Below, one piece after another: positions 32,471 to 41,477 of a stretch of 64,000 nucleotides of DNA. Positions within the stretch are counted from its first letter, which is position 1, and the number at the start of each line of letters is the position of its first letter. Position numbers and translations under genes: made by a program. The DNA is from CAIXLI01 sp964587125. GTDB taxonomy: Bacteria; Pseudomonadota; Alphaproteobacteria; UBA9219. The stretch is taken from NCBI GenBank assembly GCA_964587125.1, contig CAZPKC010000001.1, forward strand, positions 206,885-270,884, read 5' to 3'. The notes under the pieces were generated by a model. That model was not told the origin of the DNA. It ran no database searches and was given only the letters and a program-made list of their open reading frames with translations.

Positions 32471-33943
32471 ATGAATCTCGTTCAGCGCCTAGACCAACGG
32501 CAGGTCCAAACCCTCGTTATGACGCCTCAGTTGCAGCAGGCGATCAAGCTGCTGCAGATGACGAATCTGGAATTGGGCGATTTTGTCGAACAGGAACTTG
32601 AGAAGAATCCTCTTCTCGAACGCGACGATTTGGATGAAATCGGAACTCCGCCCGAAAAAACTGCCGCAGGAGAAGCGGAAAAATTTACCCTGTCTTCCTC
32701 CGAACTTCCTCCTCTCTCTAACGCTGCGGATGAAAAAGCGCCTGCTTCCGCCGACGATCCGTGGGCCAGCGACGGCTATACGGACGAAGACCGTTTTGCG
32801 TCATCCGGATCGGGAGGTTCGTTCGACGACGACGAGTTTTCGGCGACGCAGAATGTCGCCGAGAAGCCCGGTTTGCGCGCGCACCTTCTGGAACAAGTCA
32901 ACGTCGATTTCAGCGATCCGGCGGACCGCATGATCGCCGTCGCCTTGGTCGATCTTCTGGACGAGGCCGGATATTTGCCCGTCGACGTGGAATCCACGCG
33001 CGTTCAACTGGGCGCGTCGGAAGAGAAGATGGATTTCGTCATCGCCCGTTTGCAGCGTTTCGACCCGTGCGGCATTTTCGCGCGGTCGCTTCACGAATGC
33101 CTCGCCCTGCAACTGTGCGAGAAAGACCGGCTCGATCCTCCGATGGCGCTTTTGCTTCAGCGTCTCGATTTATTGGCGCGTCACGAGAACGCCGCGTTGA
33201 TGCGTCTGTGCAACGTCAACGCCGAAGACCTTGCCGGAATGATCGCCGAAATCCGCCAGCTTAATCCCAAGCCCGCAATGGCTTTCGCTTCCGATGCCGC
33301 GCCTCCGATTGTGCCCGATGTTTTTTTGCGGCCTCAGCCGGGCGGAGGCTGGCACGTCGAGTTGAACACCGAAACCCTTCCCCGCGTTTTGGCGAACGAA
33401 CGTTATTATTCGCAAATTCAGGCTTCAACATCGAAAAAGGCCGACAAGGAATACATCGCCGATCATTGGCAGCAGGCGAACTGGCTTATCAAGGCGATGC
33501 ACCAGCGCGCCACGACGATTTTGAAAGTCGCGGGCGAGATCGTGCGCCAACAGGAAGCTTTCTTTATAAACGGCGTGCATCATTTGAAGCCTTTAATTTT
33601 AAAAGACATCGCGCTGCTGGTCGAGATGCACGAATCGACCGTGAGCCGCGTCACGCAGCACAAATACATCGCCACGCCGCGCGGCATGTTTGAGCTTAAA
33701 TATTTTTTCACGACGGCTTTGGCGCGCAGCGACGGCAAGGCCGACATGTCGTCGGAAGCCGTGCGCGCGCGAATCCGCAAGATGATCGAAAGCGAAAAGA
33801 CGACCGCGATTTTGTCGGACGATCATCTGTCGATGAAATTGCGCGGCGAAGGCATCGACATAGCTAGACGCACCGTCGCCAAATACCGCGAGGCGATGCG
33901 GATTCCGACGTCGGCGCAAAGGCGGAGAGAAAAAAGGGGATAG
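32471..33943 (+). CDS. rpoN: RNA polymerase sigma-54 factor
   Basis: 490 residues. Region I is glutamine and leucine rich (QRQVQTLVMTPQLQQAIKLLQM, with ELEKNPLLE), followed by an acidic linker, the core-binding region, and the promoter-contacting C-terminus with the RpoN box ARRTVAKYRE ahead of RIPTSAQRR. It directs transcription of -24/-12 promoters with enhancer-binding activators; none is visible in the window. Upstream DNA is AT-rich. Monocistronic; the hpf/ptsN genes often found downstream are absent. Confidence 0.95.
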   Translation: MNLVQRLDQRQVQTLVMTPQLQQAIKLLQMTNLELGDFVEQELEKNPLLERDDLDEIGTPPEKTAAGEAEKFTLSSSELPPLSNAADEKAPASADDPWASDGYTDEDRFASSGSGGSFDDDEFSATQNVAEKPGLRAHLLEQVNVDFSDPADRMIAVALVDLLDEAGYLPVDVESTRVQLGASEEKMDFVIARLQRFDPCGIFARSLHECLALQLCEKDRLDPPMALLLQRLDLLARHENAALMRLCNVNAEDLAGMIAEIRQLNPKPAMAFASDAAPPIVPDVFLRPQPGGGWHVELNTETLPRVLANERYYSQIQASTSKKADKEYIADHWQQANWLIKAMHQRATTILKVAGEIVRQQEAFFINGVHHLKPLILKDIALLVEMHESTVSRVTQHKYIATPRGMFELKYFFTTALARSDGKADMSSEAVRARIRKMIESEKTTAILSDDHLSMKLRGEGIDIARRTVAKYREAMRIPTSAQRRREKRG

Positions 33944-33975
33944 ATTTTATTTGGGCGATGTTTTCTGCGAAAGGG

Positions 33976-34647
33976 TCAGCTCTTTGAAGCGATAGTAAAG
34001 GGCGGTTTTTTGCCGAGCTTCCAAACGATATTGAAATTTTGCCTATACCCTTCGGCCAGCGCGTGCGAACGAAGAACGACCACATAGGGGGACTCTTTGT
34101 CGATGAAGGAAAGAAGCGCGAGGCAATCGCCGAAGGCATAAAAAGCCGTCGTTGTTTTCGATTGATCCGGAAGCAACCGAATTTCAGTATAGCCGCACGT
34201 ATCATAATCGCTGATTGTGGTAAGAATTCTAAACGAAGTTATTTTCTTTTGGTCACACAGTTTTTTCATTCGCCTGACGTGAAGGATCGGGTCTTTGCGG
34301 AGCTTTCCCAGAAGCAATTCATCGTATATTTGAAGACAGACTTCGCCGCCGAATTTGCTCAAGTGCTCGTAGAGAAAATCGTAGAAAGCGTCGAATTGCT
34401 CCTTCCCTTCATAGATATCGACTTCATTTAATTTAAACCGGACGCCTTGGCGCTCCGAGAATTCCACATGATGTTCGTTGAACGCGGCCAGCAATTTATT
34501 CGCCGTGCGCACCTCGGGCTCGTGCGTGCCGGACTCGAAACGGTAGAGGGTTGCCTCGCTGATGCCGGTTTGTTTGGCGAGGTCCGCGCGGGACCAATTT
34601 AGCAATCCGCGCGCGGCGCGGAGTTGTGCGGGCGATATAAGGGGCAT
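33976..34647 (-). CDS. XRE-family transcriptional regulator with C-terminal effector-like domain
   Basis: 223 residues. Residues 1-60 are a helix-turn-helix of the Cro/C1 type: SPAQLRAARGLLNWSRADLAKQTGISEATLYRFESG. The rest (YEGKEQFDAFYDFLYEHLSKFGGEVCLQIYDELLLG and VVVLRSHALAEGYRQNF) looks like a PLD-like or ligand-binding domain of unknown identity. The ATG at 34647 begins exactly where the duplicated promoter segment starts, so the segment holds its own promoter. It likely represses itself and the genes behind both segment copies. Confidence 0.8.
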   Translation of the reverse strand: MPLISPAQLRAARGLLNWSRADLAKQTGISEATLYRFESGTHEPEVRTANKLLAAFNEHHVEFSERQGVRFKLNEVDIYEGKEQFDAFYDFLYEHLSKFGGEVCLQIYDELLLGKLRKDPILHVRRMKKLCDQKKITSFRILTTISDYDTCGYTEIRLLPDQSKTTTAFYAFGDCLALLSFIDKESPYVVVLRSHALAEGYRQNFNIVWKLGKKPPFTIASKS

Positions 34648-34725
34648 GGCGTGACCATAAAGCAGGCGTTGAGTGAATAAAAACAGGTCATTTGCATGTA
34701 TCATTTGACGTAATTACTTACAAGT
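34648..34725 (+). promoter_or_regulatory. Duplicated promoter/operator segment, copy 1
   Basis: About 78 bases that recur at 35428-35505 with only a few changes, most nearly exact over GCGTTGAGTGAATAAAAACA, GGTCATTTGCAT and TTGACGTAATTACTT. A TTGACG -35 box at 34705-34710 is followed by a TATTTA/TATAAT-like box. It separates the XRE regulator from the divergent 34804 gene. The region is the likely binding site of the XRE protein. Confidence 0.7.
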
Positions 34726-34803
34726 ATTATTTATAGAAACAGATGGGGAATTAATTTTGGACAAAAATTTTTAAAGAAAAATTTTAAAGAAAGGAAGTTT
34801 ATT

Positions 34804-35424
34804 ATGACAACCACATCCGAGGCAATAACGCCCGAGCCCACGACATTTGAAAAAATCAGAACGGTCTGCCTCGCCATCGGAAGAGATTTTTTGCAGCTTT
34901 CTAACAATGCCGATAGTGCCTACGATAATATCAACCTAATTGAGGACAATGGCACAAAAAGCATCAAATGGGTCATCGACTCGAAAAGGATAGATTCTTC
35001 GTTCAGAAACTGTAATTGGGGCAACGATTCTAACGTATCAAAAGCCGCCCAAGAAAAAACCGAGGCCGTGGAAAATGACCTGAGAAAAGAAGAGTTTTCC
35101 GTCTTGCGCGAAAACAGCGACACCGTGACGCGAGACATATTCAACGGAGGGAAGGTTCTCGATCGGGATTATGGGATTAAGCTCACTGTTACGATGCCGG
35201 ACAACGAAGAAACCTTACATGCCCTTTTCTCGGTTTATGGAAATGCCTTCAAAAGAAGCCGGATAGCCGAACTCTTGAACAGCCTCAAGTGCGTCGAGGC
35301 GAATGTCGTGCGCCGCCGTGAAGCCCTTGGATTGACAGAAACTCCCGATAGAGAATCTACAATCATCGAAGGCATCGTTGGTGACGCATTGGCTGAGGCG
35401 GGGTTTTCCCGACTGAAAAGATAA
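34804..35424 (+). CDS. Uncharacterised protein of the XRE-regulated cluster
   Basis: 206 residues; a good ribosome site AAAGGAAG lies ahead of the ATG. Soluble, with acidic central part (SKAAQEKTEAVENDLRKEE), VTVTMPDNEETLHALFSVYG later, and a basic C-terminal helix ending SRLKR. I recognise no domain. It follows copy 1 of the duplicated promoter and precedes copy 2, so it probably responds to the same regulator as the S74-domain gene. Confidence 0.6.
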   Translation: MTTTSEAITPEPTTFEKIRTVCLAIGRDFLQLSNNADSAYDNINLIEDNGTKSIKWVIDSKRIDSSFRNCNWGNDSNVSKAAQEKTEAVENDLRKEEFSVLRENSDTVTRDIFNGGKVLDRDYGIKLTVTMPDNEETLHALFSVYGNAFKRSRIAELLNSLKCVEANVVRRREALGLTETPDRESTIIEGIVGDALAEAGFSRLKR

Positions 35425-35427
35425 CGG

Positions 35428-35505
35428 GGCGTGACCGAAAAGCGAGCGTTGAGTGAATAAAAACAGGTCATTTGCATATATCATTTGACGTAATTACTTG
35501 CAAGT
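35428..35505 (+). promoter_or_regulatory. Duplicated promoter/operator segment, copy 2
   Basis: Offset from copy 1 by exactly 780 bases, with TTGACG at 35485-35490 and TATAAT shortly after. It lies ahead of the S74-domain gene. A remnant of the first codons of an XRE-like reverse reading frame (MIYANDLFLFTQ) is included, as in copy 1. Confidence 0.7.
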
Positions 35506-35547
35506 TATAATTTTAGGCAAGATCAATTTTATTTAAGGAGAAAAATC

Positions 35548-36135
35548 ATGACCCAATTGAGAGTCCCGGGAGCGTCCCATCCGGATGAGGGCGCCCTGAA
35601 ATACGATGGCGGCGGATCTCCTCGATTAAAATTTGGAGGAAAGGAAAACCTTCAAGGCGGTGGCGGCTGTCCCGAGCTTAGCAGGGGCGGCGACCTGATT
35701 CCCCCAACGAAAAATGGCTTTGCAACCGCAAAGCGGCCTCTTCCGCATCGGAAAATCAAAATGGGAAGAACGCCTGAATCAAGTGGAGGAGGATCGGATA
35801 TACGCTGGAAGAAGGACATCGTTCCCTTGAAAAACGTGTGGGACAAGATAGGGAAGCTTAACGGCGTGTATTACGCGTGGCGCGTCGACGAATTCCCGGA
35901 AATGGATTTTAAAAGCGGGAGGCAAGTCGGCTTGATCGCGCAGGATGTCAAAAAAGCGCTTCCGGAAATCGTCACAACCGATGACGAAGGCTATATGCGC
36001 GTGGCTTACGAGAAGTTCGCGCCTTTATTCGTCGAGGCGATCAAGCAGCTTAAGGCCGAGAACGACGCCCTACGCGCGGATATTGACTCGCTGAAGCGCG
36101 CGCAAGCGGGTATAGCGAATCGAAAGGCCGCGTAA
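35548..36135 (+). CDS. Protein with Peptidase_S74-type intramolecular chaperone domain
   Basis: 195 residues. The first 80 are glycine-rich and unstructured. From residue 83 comes the intramolecular chaperone autoprocessing pattern: SDIRWKKDI with Ser83 and Lys88 in the S-x4-K dyad spacing, then LNGVYYAWRVDE, GLIAQDVKKALPEIV, DDEGYMRVAYEKFAPLFVEAIKQLKAE and a trimerising coiled coil. Such domains usually trimerise phage tail spikes and cleave themselves off; here there is no large spike part and no phage neighbour. The GGAG-type ribosome site is good (AAGGAG). Function unknown; folding and cleavage are inferred from the family. Confidence 0.75.
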   Translation: MTQLRVPGASHPDEGALKYDGGGSPRLKFGGKENLQGGGGCPELSRGGDLIPPTKNGFATAKRPLPHRKIKMGRTPESSGGGSDIRWKKDIVPLKNVWDKIGKLNGVYYAWRVDEFPEMDFKSGRQVGLIAQDVKKALPEIVTTDDEGYMRVAYEKFAPLFVEAIKQLKAENDALRADIDSLKRAQAGIANRKAA

Positions 36136-36272
36136 GCGGTTTTTGTCCGGAACCTGCCTCTTGTTGATCGCGAAGCAAGCCCCGGCTGGAAGTTAAGGAG
36201 ATTTTTAGAATAAGCTGATAAGGCTTAGGCGGAGTTCGGTCGTTAGAAGAACTCCGAGGGGAGTCCTTTGTC

Positions 36273-37136
36273 ATGCATAAAGCCGCCGCGCGCGATTTGT
36301 TAGACCTTCTTCGCTCTTTTAAAGATGTCGGGTTTTATGCGAAGGAAATCAACGGCAATCACGGAATTGTTTTTCGCGAAAACGAGCTTTTTTACACGGT
36401 CTCTTGTTTTAAAGTCATTACGGCCATTGCCCTTTATCACAAGTTTGAAAGCGAAGGCTTGAGCGATACTAAGGAATTTTGTTACTCGCCAAAAGACAAA
36501 TCGCCCGGCTCCGGCATTCTCAAAAACATGAAGCCTCATGCTTTGTCGTTTTATAACTACGTTTTTTTGATGCTCAAACTTTCCGACAATACCGCAACGG
36601 ATATATTGTTGAGATTAATCGGCAAATCCTATCAGGATAAAATTATCCGTAAGCTCGGACTGAAAAAAACGCGTTTGCCTCAAAATCTTAGTGCGCTTTG
36701 CGCGGGAGAGTACTCGACCCGTAAAAGATGCACACCCGAAGAATTCGATGCCATGTGCATTAAGGGAAAGGCCGTTCCCATCAAGAATTGCCCGACTTTT
36801 CAGTTATCCAAAGGAAACGTCTCGACGCCCTTTGAAATGGTCAAGGTTCTCGAAGAACTCATCCATCCCAAGCTTATCTCGAAAAAAGCGGCGAATAAGA
36901 TTCTTGGAATCATGAAGATGTACGACGCCGACGACCGGATTCTCGAATTCGGCAGCTATATGGAAATTGCAAACAAGGGCGGATGGATGCGCGGAGTTCG
37001 CTCCGACATCGGCATCGTTTTTTCGGAAAATCCTTTTTACTACGCGATTATGGGAAAGAATTTGAGCAATCCCGAAAAACAGCGCTTGATATCCTCATAT
37101 AACGATATTCTCAAGATGACGATGCGCTGTTTCTGA
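36273..37136 (+). CDS. Class A beta-lactamase-like serine hydrolase, no signal peptide
   Basis: 287 residues. Three active-site motifs of the beta-lactamase/D-Ala-D-Ala peptidase fold are visible: S44-C-F-K47, S104-D-N106 and K235-G-G237 (in place of KTG). The E-x-x-L-N loop of true class A beta-lactamases is not evident. There is no export signal, so the protein appears cytoplasmic, unlike a resistance enzyme. A hairpin with arms CGGAGTTC/GAACTCCG (about 36230-36257) precedes it. Amidase or esterase activity is likely, substrate unknown. Confidence 0.7.
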   Translation: MHKAAARDLLDLLRSFKDVGFYAKEINGNHGIVFRENELFYTVSCFKVITAIALYHKFESEGLSDTKEFCYSPKDKSPGSGILKNMKPHALSFYNYVFLMLKLSDNTATDILLRLIGKSYQDKIIRKLGLKKTRLPQNLSALCAGEYSTRKRCTPEEFDAMCIKGKAVPIKNCPTFQLSKGNVSTPFEMVKVLEELIHPKLISKKAANKILGIMKMYDADDRILEFGSYMEIANKGGWMRGVRSDIGIVFSENPFYYAIMGKNLSNPEKQRLISSYNDILKMTMRCF

Positions 37137-37165
37137 AGCCGCAGCAAAACGCGAAGGGCGATGCC

Positions 37166-38563
37166 TTAGTTAGAGGGGACGTTCGCCGAGACCTTGATAA
37201 ACGGCTCGGAGGATTTTTTCCCGACGAGATTCGAGTATTCCTCATAAATATGCGCCTGACCGCTTTTGAACTGCTCGAGTTGCGCGCCTTCAAGAACGCG
37301 TCCCGTCGGCATTTTGACGCTGAGCGGGTTGACCTGAACGCCGTTGACGTGGACTTCGTAGTGCAGATGCGGCCCCGTCGCGCGGCCCGACATGCCGACA
37401 TAGGCGATCACTTCGCCCTGATTGACGTGCGCGCCGCGATAAAGATGCGCATTAAAGCGGCTCATATGGCCATAGGCGGTTTCAAGGTTGCCCGAATGGC
37501 GGATTTTGATGTAGCGGCCAAATCCGCCTTTAAATCCGATTTCCTCGATCGTTCCCGCGCCTGCGGCGAAGATGGGCGTTCCCGTGGGCGCGCCGAAATC
37601 GACACCTTTGTGCATCTTGGTGTATCCCAGAATCGGATGCATGCGCATCCCAAAGCCCGATGTGATGTGGGCGGCGGCGACGGGCGTGCGCAAAAGGGCG
37701 CGGCGGGTGCTGTGCCCCGAGGCGTCGAAATAATCGACCGTTTTGTCGGCAAAGGTCACGCGGTAGATCGGCTTGACCTCGTTTCCGATATGCATCGCGG
37801 CGTAAATAATCGAGCCTTCGCCCACGGGCTTGCCCTGAACCGTTTTCGGCTGATCGTAAAGAATCTCAAAGCTATCGCCCGGATGGATATCGCGCTGGAA
37901 GTCGATGCTATGGGCGTAAACGGCGATCATGGCCGCCATAATCGTATGCGGAACGCCCGCATGGTCGCCCGCGTCGAAAACGCTTGTGCGAATCTCGCCC
38001 CGCGCCGCGACGCGCTCGCGGACGATCGGGATCATTTTGACGTTGGCGGCGAAGTTGCCGCTCGTTTGGCGGGCTATGGTTATTTCCTTGGTGTCTTCGG
38101 GCTGAAAGACCGCGCCGGTAAAGGTTTCCGCCTGAGGCGTACGGCTGAAAGTCAGCGTCACGCTTTGTCCAGCGCGCAGTTTCTCGAGCGAATAGACATG
38201 GGCCAAAGCGTTCATGGCTGCCGTGGCATCGGGATCGGCGACGCCAGCATCGGCCAACATATCGGAAAACTCCTGCCCTTCGCCGATTTCGGCTTCCCGG
38301 GAGATGATTTCGGGAGGAACGATCGTTTGGGCTACGGCCCGGCTGACTCTCGCGACAACCTGGCCGGGCGCGGATTGCGCAACGACGCGCGCCGCGTTTT
38401 GAACTGCGGGCGCCGATGCCGCCGTAACGACGGCAGCCTGATGCCTCCAGTAGTGACCGCTCAGACCAACGCTGAGAGCCAAAGTACCTACCGCAAGCAT
38501 CCGAAAGACTGGGGCCGCGTGCAGCGAATCCGCACGTACAAGGCCTAGGGGAGATTTCAGCAA
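37166..38563 (-). CDS. M23-family murein metallopeptidase (membrane anchored)
   Basis: 465 residues. A membrane helix near the N-terminus (LAVGTLALSVGLSGHYW) is followed by a periplasmic stretch with a LysM-like/OapA part (LEKLRAGQSVTLTF, DIHPGDSFEILYD) and the M23 domain: HKGVDFGAPTGTPI, GHMSRF and GPHLHYEVHVNG with metal ligands. Such proteins cut peptide cross-links or activate amidases. The frame starts at a TTG at 38563 with AAAAGG ahead; an ATG at 38500 would still keep the membrane helix. Confidence 0.88.
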   Translation of the reverse strand: MLKSPLGLVRADSLHAAPVFRMLAVGTLALSVGLSGHYWRHQAAVVTAASAPAVQNAARVVAQSAPGQVVARVSRAVAQTIVPPEIISREAEIGEGQEFSDMLADAGVADPDATAAMNALAHVYSLEKLRAGQSVTLTFSRTPQAETFTGAVFQPEDTKEITIARQTSGNFAANVKMIPIVRERVAARGEIRTSVFDAGDHAGVPHTIMAAMIAVYAHSIDFQRDIHPGDSFEILYDQPKTVQGKPVGEGSIIYAAMHIGNEVKPIYRVTFADKTVDYFDASGHSTRRALLRTPVAAAHITSGFGMRMHPILGYTKMHKGVDFGAPTGTPIFAAGAGTIEEIGFKGGFGRYIKIRHSGNLETAYGHMSRFNAHLYRGAHVNQGEVIAYVGMSGRATGPHLHYEVHVNGVQVNPLSVKMPTGRVLEGAQLEQFKSGQAHIYEEYSNLVGKKSSEPFIKVSANVPSN

Positions 38564-39081
38564 GTTCTACCTTTTGCTGGTTTCCATTCATTAACCTGGG
38601 GCGGAGGGTGTCTATAAGGACTCCTTATGTCAACGACATTTTCCCTGCTAGAGGAGAATTAAGAGTGCCTTTTTGAGTGGTAAAAAAGGAGTTCTTGTGT
38701 CTTCTTATTGAAAAACAAGGATTTTTTTGTAAACGAAATAATATGTTAAGACGGCGATGTTGGGTAATTAAAGGTTAAATACTTTCTTATTTTGAAATTT
38801 TATTGCTCTCAATTGTGGCGTCTGTTTACGATTCCCTTGATTTTCTGCCAAAGAGGGTGGGGATAGGGATTGAAAATAAAAATAAGGAAAAAGAACGAAA
38901 GATTGAAGATTTGGCTTTTTTGGGGGCGCCCTTTTTTTTGATAAAAACTTTAAATCGTTTATTTTCAATATGTTGTTTGATATTTAATCTAAATGAAGCA
39001 TCCGTGGTTGACTTCCAATCCCCACATCCCTTTACTGCGGCTTTCCATGACCCCGCGTTCCTCTATGGTATTAGGCTTAAA
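38564..39081. other. AT-rich gene-free stretch upstream of lepB
   Basis: About 520 bases with GC well below the flanks. The open frame in it is an extension of lepB without homologous residues. Probably contains the promoters of the divergent M23 and lepB genes; I cannot point to specific boxes with confidence. Confidence 0.6.
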
Positions 39082-39852
39082 ATGACAGGTAAAAAGAAGA
39101 CCACCCCATCCGCCCAAGAACCTTCGCTTGTCGAAAACGGCAAAGAAACGCTGCGCATGATGGCTTTCGCGTTGCTGATTGCGTTGACCATCCGCACTTT
39201 TGCCTATGAGCCGTTCAACATCCCTTCCAGTTCCATGGTTCCCACTCTTTTGGTCGGTGATTTTCTATTCGTGTCGAAGTTTTCGTACGGCTATGGGTCG
39301 GAGGGCACGTTTTTGGGCCTCATTCCCTTTAAGGGACGCTTAGGCGGAAGCGAGCCCAAGCGCGGAGATATCGTCGTATTCAAACTGCCGCGCGATCCTT
39401 CGATCGATTACATTAAGCGCCTGATCGGGCTTCCGGGTGACACCATCCAGATGCGGCAAGGCATTCTTTACATCAATGGAGTGCCTGTCGAACGCACCCG
39501 CCTGCCGAATCTGGCGGAGGAAGCCTATACGCACCCGCCGTCGAACGCCGCCGACTACATGGAGTATCTGCCGCAAAGCCCCGCTCACATCATTCGCAAA
39601 TTGGGCAACGATCAGCCGCTTGATAATACCGATGTCTTTACGGTTCCTCCGCATAATTATTTCTTTATGGGCGATAACCGCGACAATTCTCAGGACAGCC
39701 GGACGAAAAACGTCGGATTCGTGCCCGAGGAAAATCTGGTCGGCAAAGCCAATCTTTTGTTCTTCTCGCTCGACGAGCATACGCATTTCTGGGAATTTTG
39801 GACATGGCCGTGGACGGTGCGGTGGTCGAGGATTTTGAGCAGGATCAACTGA
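39082..39852 (+). CDS. lepB: Signal peptidase I
   Basis: Cleaves signal peptides at the outer face of the inner membrane. 256 residues with one N-terminal membrane helix (MMAFALLIALTIRTFAYEPF), box B IPSSSMVPTLLVGD with the catalytic serine, KRLIGLPGDTI with the catalytic lysine, and the conserved GDNRDNSQDSR. Start at ATG 39082 (MTGKKK). Followed at three bases by rnc and then era, the standard operon. Confidence 0.95.
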   Translation: MTGKKKTTPSAQEPSLVENGKETLRMMAFALLIALTIRTFAYEPFNIPSSSMVPTLLVGDFLFVSKFSYGYGSEGTFLGLIPFKGRLGGSEPKRGDIVVFKLPRDPSIDYIKRLIGLPGDTIQMRQGILYINGVPVERTRLPNLAEEAYTHPPSNAADYMEYLPQSPAHIIRKLGNDQPLDNTDVFTVPPHNYFFMGDNRDNSQDSRTKNVGFVPEENLVGKANLLFFSLDEHTHFWEFWTWPWTVRWSRILSRIN

Positions 39853-39855
39853 ACG

Positions 39856-40557
39856 ATGACTGCGATTCAAGATAAACCCAATCCTGCGGCTTTTGCCGAG
39901 AAGCTTGGGCATGCTTTCACGGCGCCGCGCCTTTTGGAAGAGGCTTTGACACATCCTTCTCTGTCGGGCGCACGGCAGAAGAAAAAAGGCGCGCCTTACG
40001 AGCGTCTGGAGTTTTTGGGCGACCGCGTTCTAGGCCTTGCGATCGCCGAATGGCTTTATGAAACTTTTCCCAACGCGGACGAAGGCGAAATGGCCAAGCG
40101 CCACGCCGCGCTTGTCAACCGCGACGCTTTGCGCGCCGTCGCTTTGGATATAGGCTTGGCCCGGTTCGTGCGTTTGGCGCGCGGCGAGGACGCCCAAGCG
40201 GCCAGAAAAAATCTCGCCACGCTGCCGGACGCGATGGAAGCCGTGATCGGCGCCCTTTATCTCGACGGCGGTTTTTCGGCGGCGCGCGCGTTTATTCATA
40301 AATATTGGCAGCGCGACATTGCCGTTTCCGAAACTCCGGTCGATCCCAAAACGACGTTGCAGGAATGGGCGCAGGGACAAGGGCTTCCTTTGCCCGCCTA
40401 TCGCGTCATTGAAAATTCCGGCCCCGCGCATGCGCCGAAATTCGTAATCGAGGCCAGCGTCAAGGGCTTTCCTCCCGCCGTGGCCGAGGGCAATTCGAAA
40501 CGCGACGCGCAAAAAGCGGCGGCGGCGAAACTTCTGGAAACGGTGCTTAAAAAGTGA
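39856..40557 (+). CDS. rnc: Ribonuclease III
   Basis: Processes rRNA and other structured RNA. 233 residues with the catalytic signature ERLEFLGDRVLGL and GDAMEAVIGALYLDGG-like segment (LPDAMEAVIGALYLDGG) and a C-terminal double-stranded RNA-binding domain (DPKTTLQEWAQGQGLPLPAYRV). Overlaps the era start by four bases. Confidence 0.95.
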   Translation: MTAIQDKPNPAAFAEKLGHAFTAPRLLEEALTHPSLSGARQKKKGAPYERLEFLGDRVLGLAIAEWLYETFPNADEGEMAKRHAALVNRDALRAVALDIGLARFVRLARGEDAQAARKNLATLPDAMEAVIGALYLDGGFSAARAFIHKYWQRDIAVSETPVDPKTTLQEWAQGQGLPLPAYRVIENSGPAHAPKFVIEASVKGFPPAVAEGNSKRDAQKAAAAKLLETVLKK

Positions 40558-41477
40558 CCGCAAAAAAATCCGCCCCTCGAAAAACTCGCGCCGGATTCGT
40601 CGCGATTTTAGGCGCGCCGAATGCGGGCAAATCGACTTTGCTGAACCGGCTCATCGGCCAAAAGGTTTCCATCGTCAGTCCCAAACCCCAGACCACGCGA
40701 ATCCGCACGCTGGGCATCATGACCGAGGGCGACGTGCAGATCAGCTTTATCGACACGCCCGGGATCTTCGCCCCCAAACGCCGCCTCGACCGCGCGATGG
40801 TGCAAACCGCGTGGAATAGCCTCGAAGACGCGGATGCGGTTATTCTGATCGTCGATGCCAGCGCGAGAAAAGAAAACGAAAAAATTGAAGCGATTATTGA
40901 AGAATTAAAGAAGCGTCAAAAATCCGTTATTCTTGCGCTCAACAAAGTCGATGCAATGGATCCGGCCAAACTTCTGCCGCAAGCCGCAGCGTTTCAAGAT
41001 ACGGGCGTTATTTCCGACATTTTCATGATTTCCGCCCTCAAAGGCGACGGCGTAGACGATTTAAAGTGGTTTTTGAAACAGCTGATGCCTTTAAGTCCGT
41101 GGTATTACGGCGAGGATCAGGTCAGCGATTTGCCCTCGGAAATCCTCGCCGCAGAGGCGACGCGCGAGCAATTGTATTTTCAGCTGCAACAAGAACTTCC
41201 CTACGCGGCCGCCGTTCTTCCCCAAAGCCTTGAGGAAAAGCGCGACGGTTCCGTCGTCATCCGCCAGAATATAATCGTTGCGCGGGACAATCACCGCCCT
41301 ATCGTTCTGGGTAAGGGAGGGACGCGCATCAAGGCCATCGGCGAGAAGGCGCGCGCGGAGATTTCCCGCCTGTTCGACCGCAAAGTCCATTTATTCCTTG
41401 AGGTCAAAGTCGATGAAAAATGGCAAGACCGTCCCGATTTTTACCGAACTTTCGGTTTGGATTTTGGGAAGAAGTAA
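40554..41477 (+). CDS. era: GTPase Era
   Basis: Ribosome assembly GTPase. The start is GTG overlapping the rnc stop (GTGA). 307 residues with GAPNAGKSTLLNRL, the effector loop TTRIRTLG, DTPGIF and NKVD, and the C-terminal KH domain (VLGKGGTRIKAIGEKARAEI). Complete and typical. Confidence 0.96.
   Translation: MTAKKSAPRKTRAGFVAILGAPNAGKSTLLNRLIGQKVSIVSPKPQTTRIRTLGIMTEGDVQISFIDTPGIFAPKRRLDRAMVQTAWNSLEDADAVILIVDASARKENEKIEAIIEELKKRQKSVILALNKVDAMDPAKLLPQAAAFQDTGVISDIFMISALKGDGVDDLKWFLKQLMPLSPWYYGEDQVSDLPSEILAAEATREQLYFQLQQELPYAAAVLPQSLEEKRDGSVVIRQNIIVARDNHRPIVLGKGGTRIKAIGEKARAEISRLFDRKVHLFLEVKVDEKWQDRPDFYRTFGLDFGKK

Noticed and set aside
37250..38548. 432-aa plus-strand frame
   Set aside because: Antisense of the M23 peptidase.
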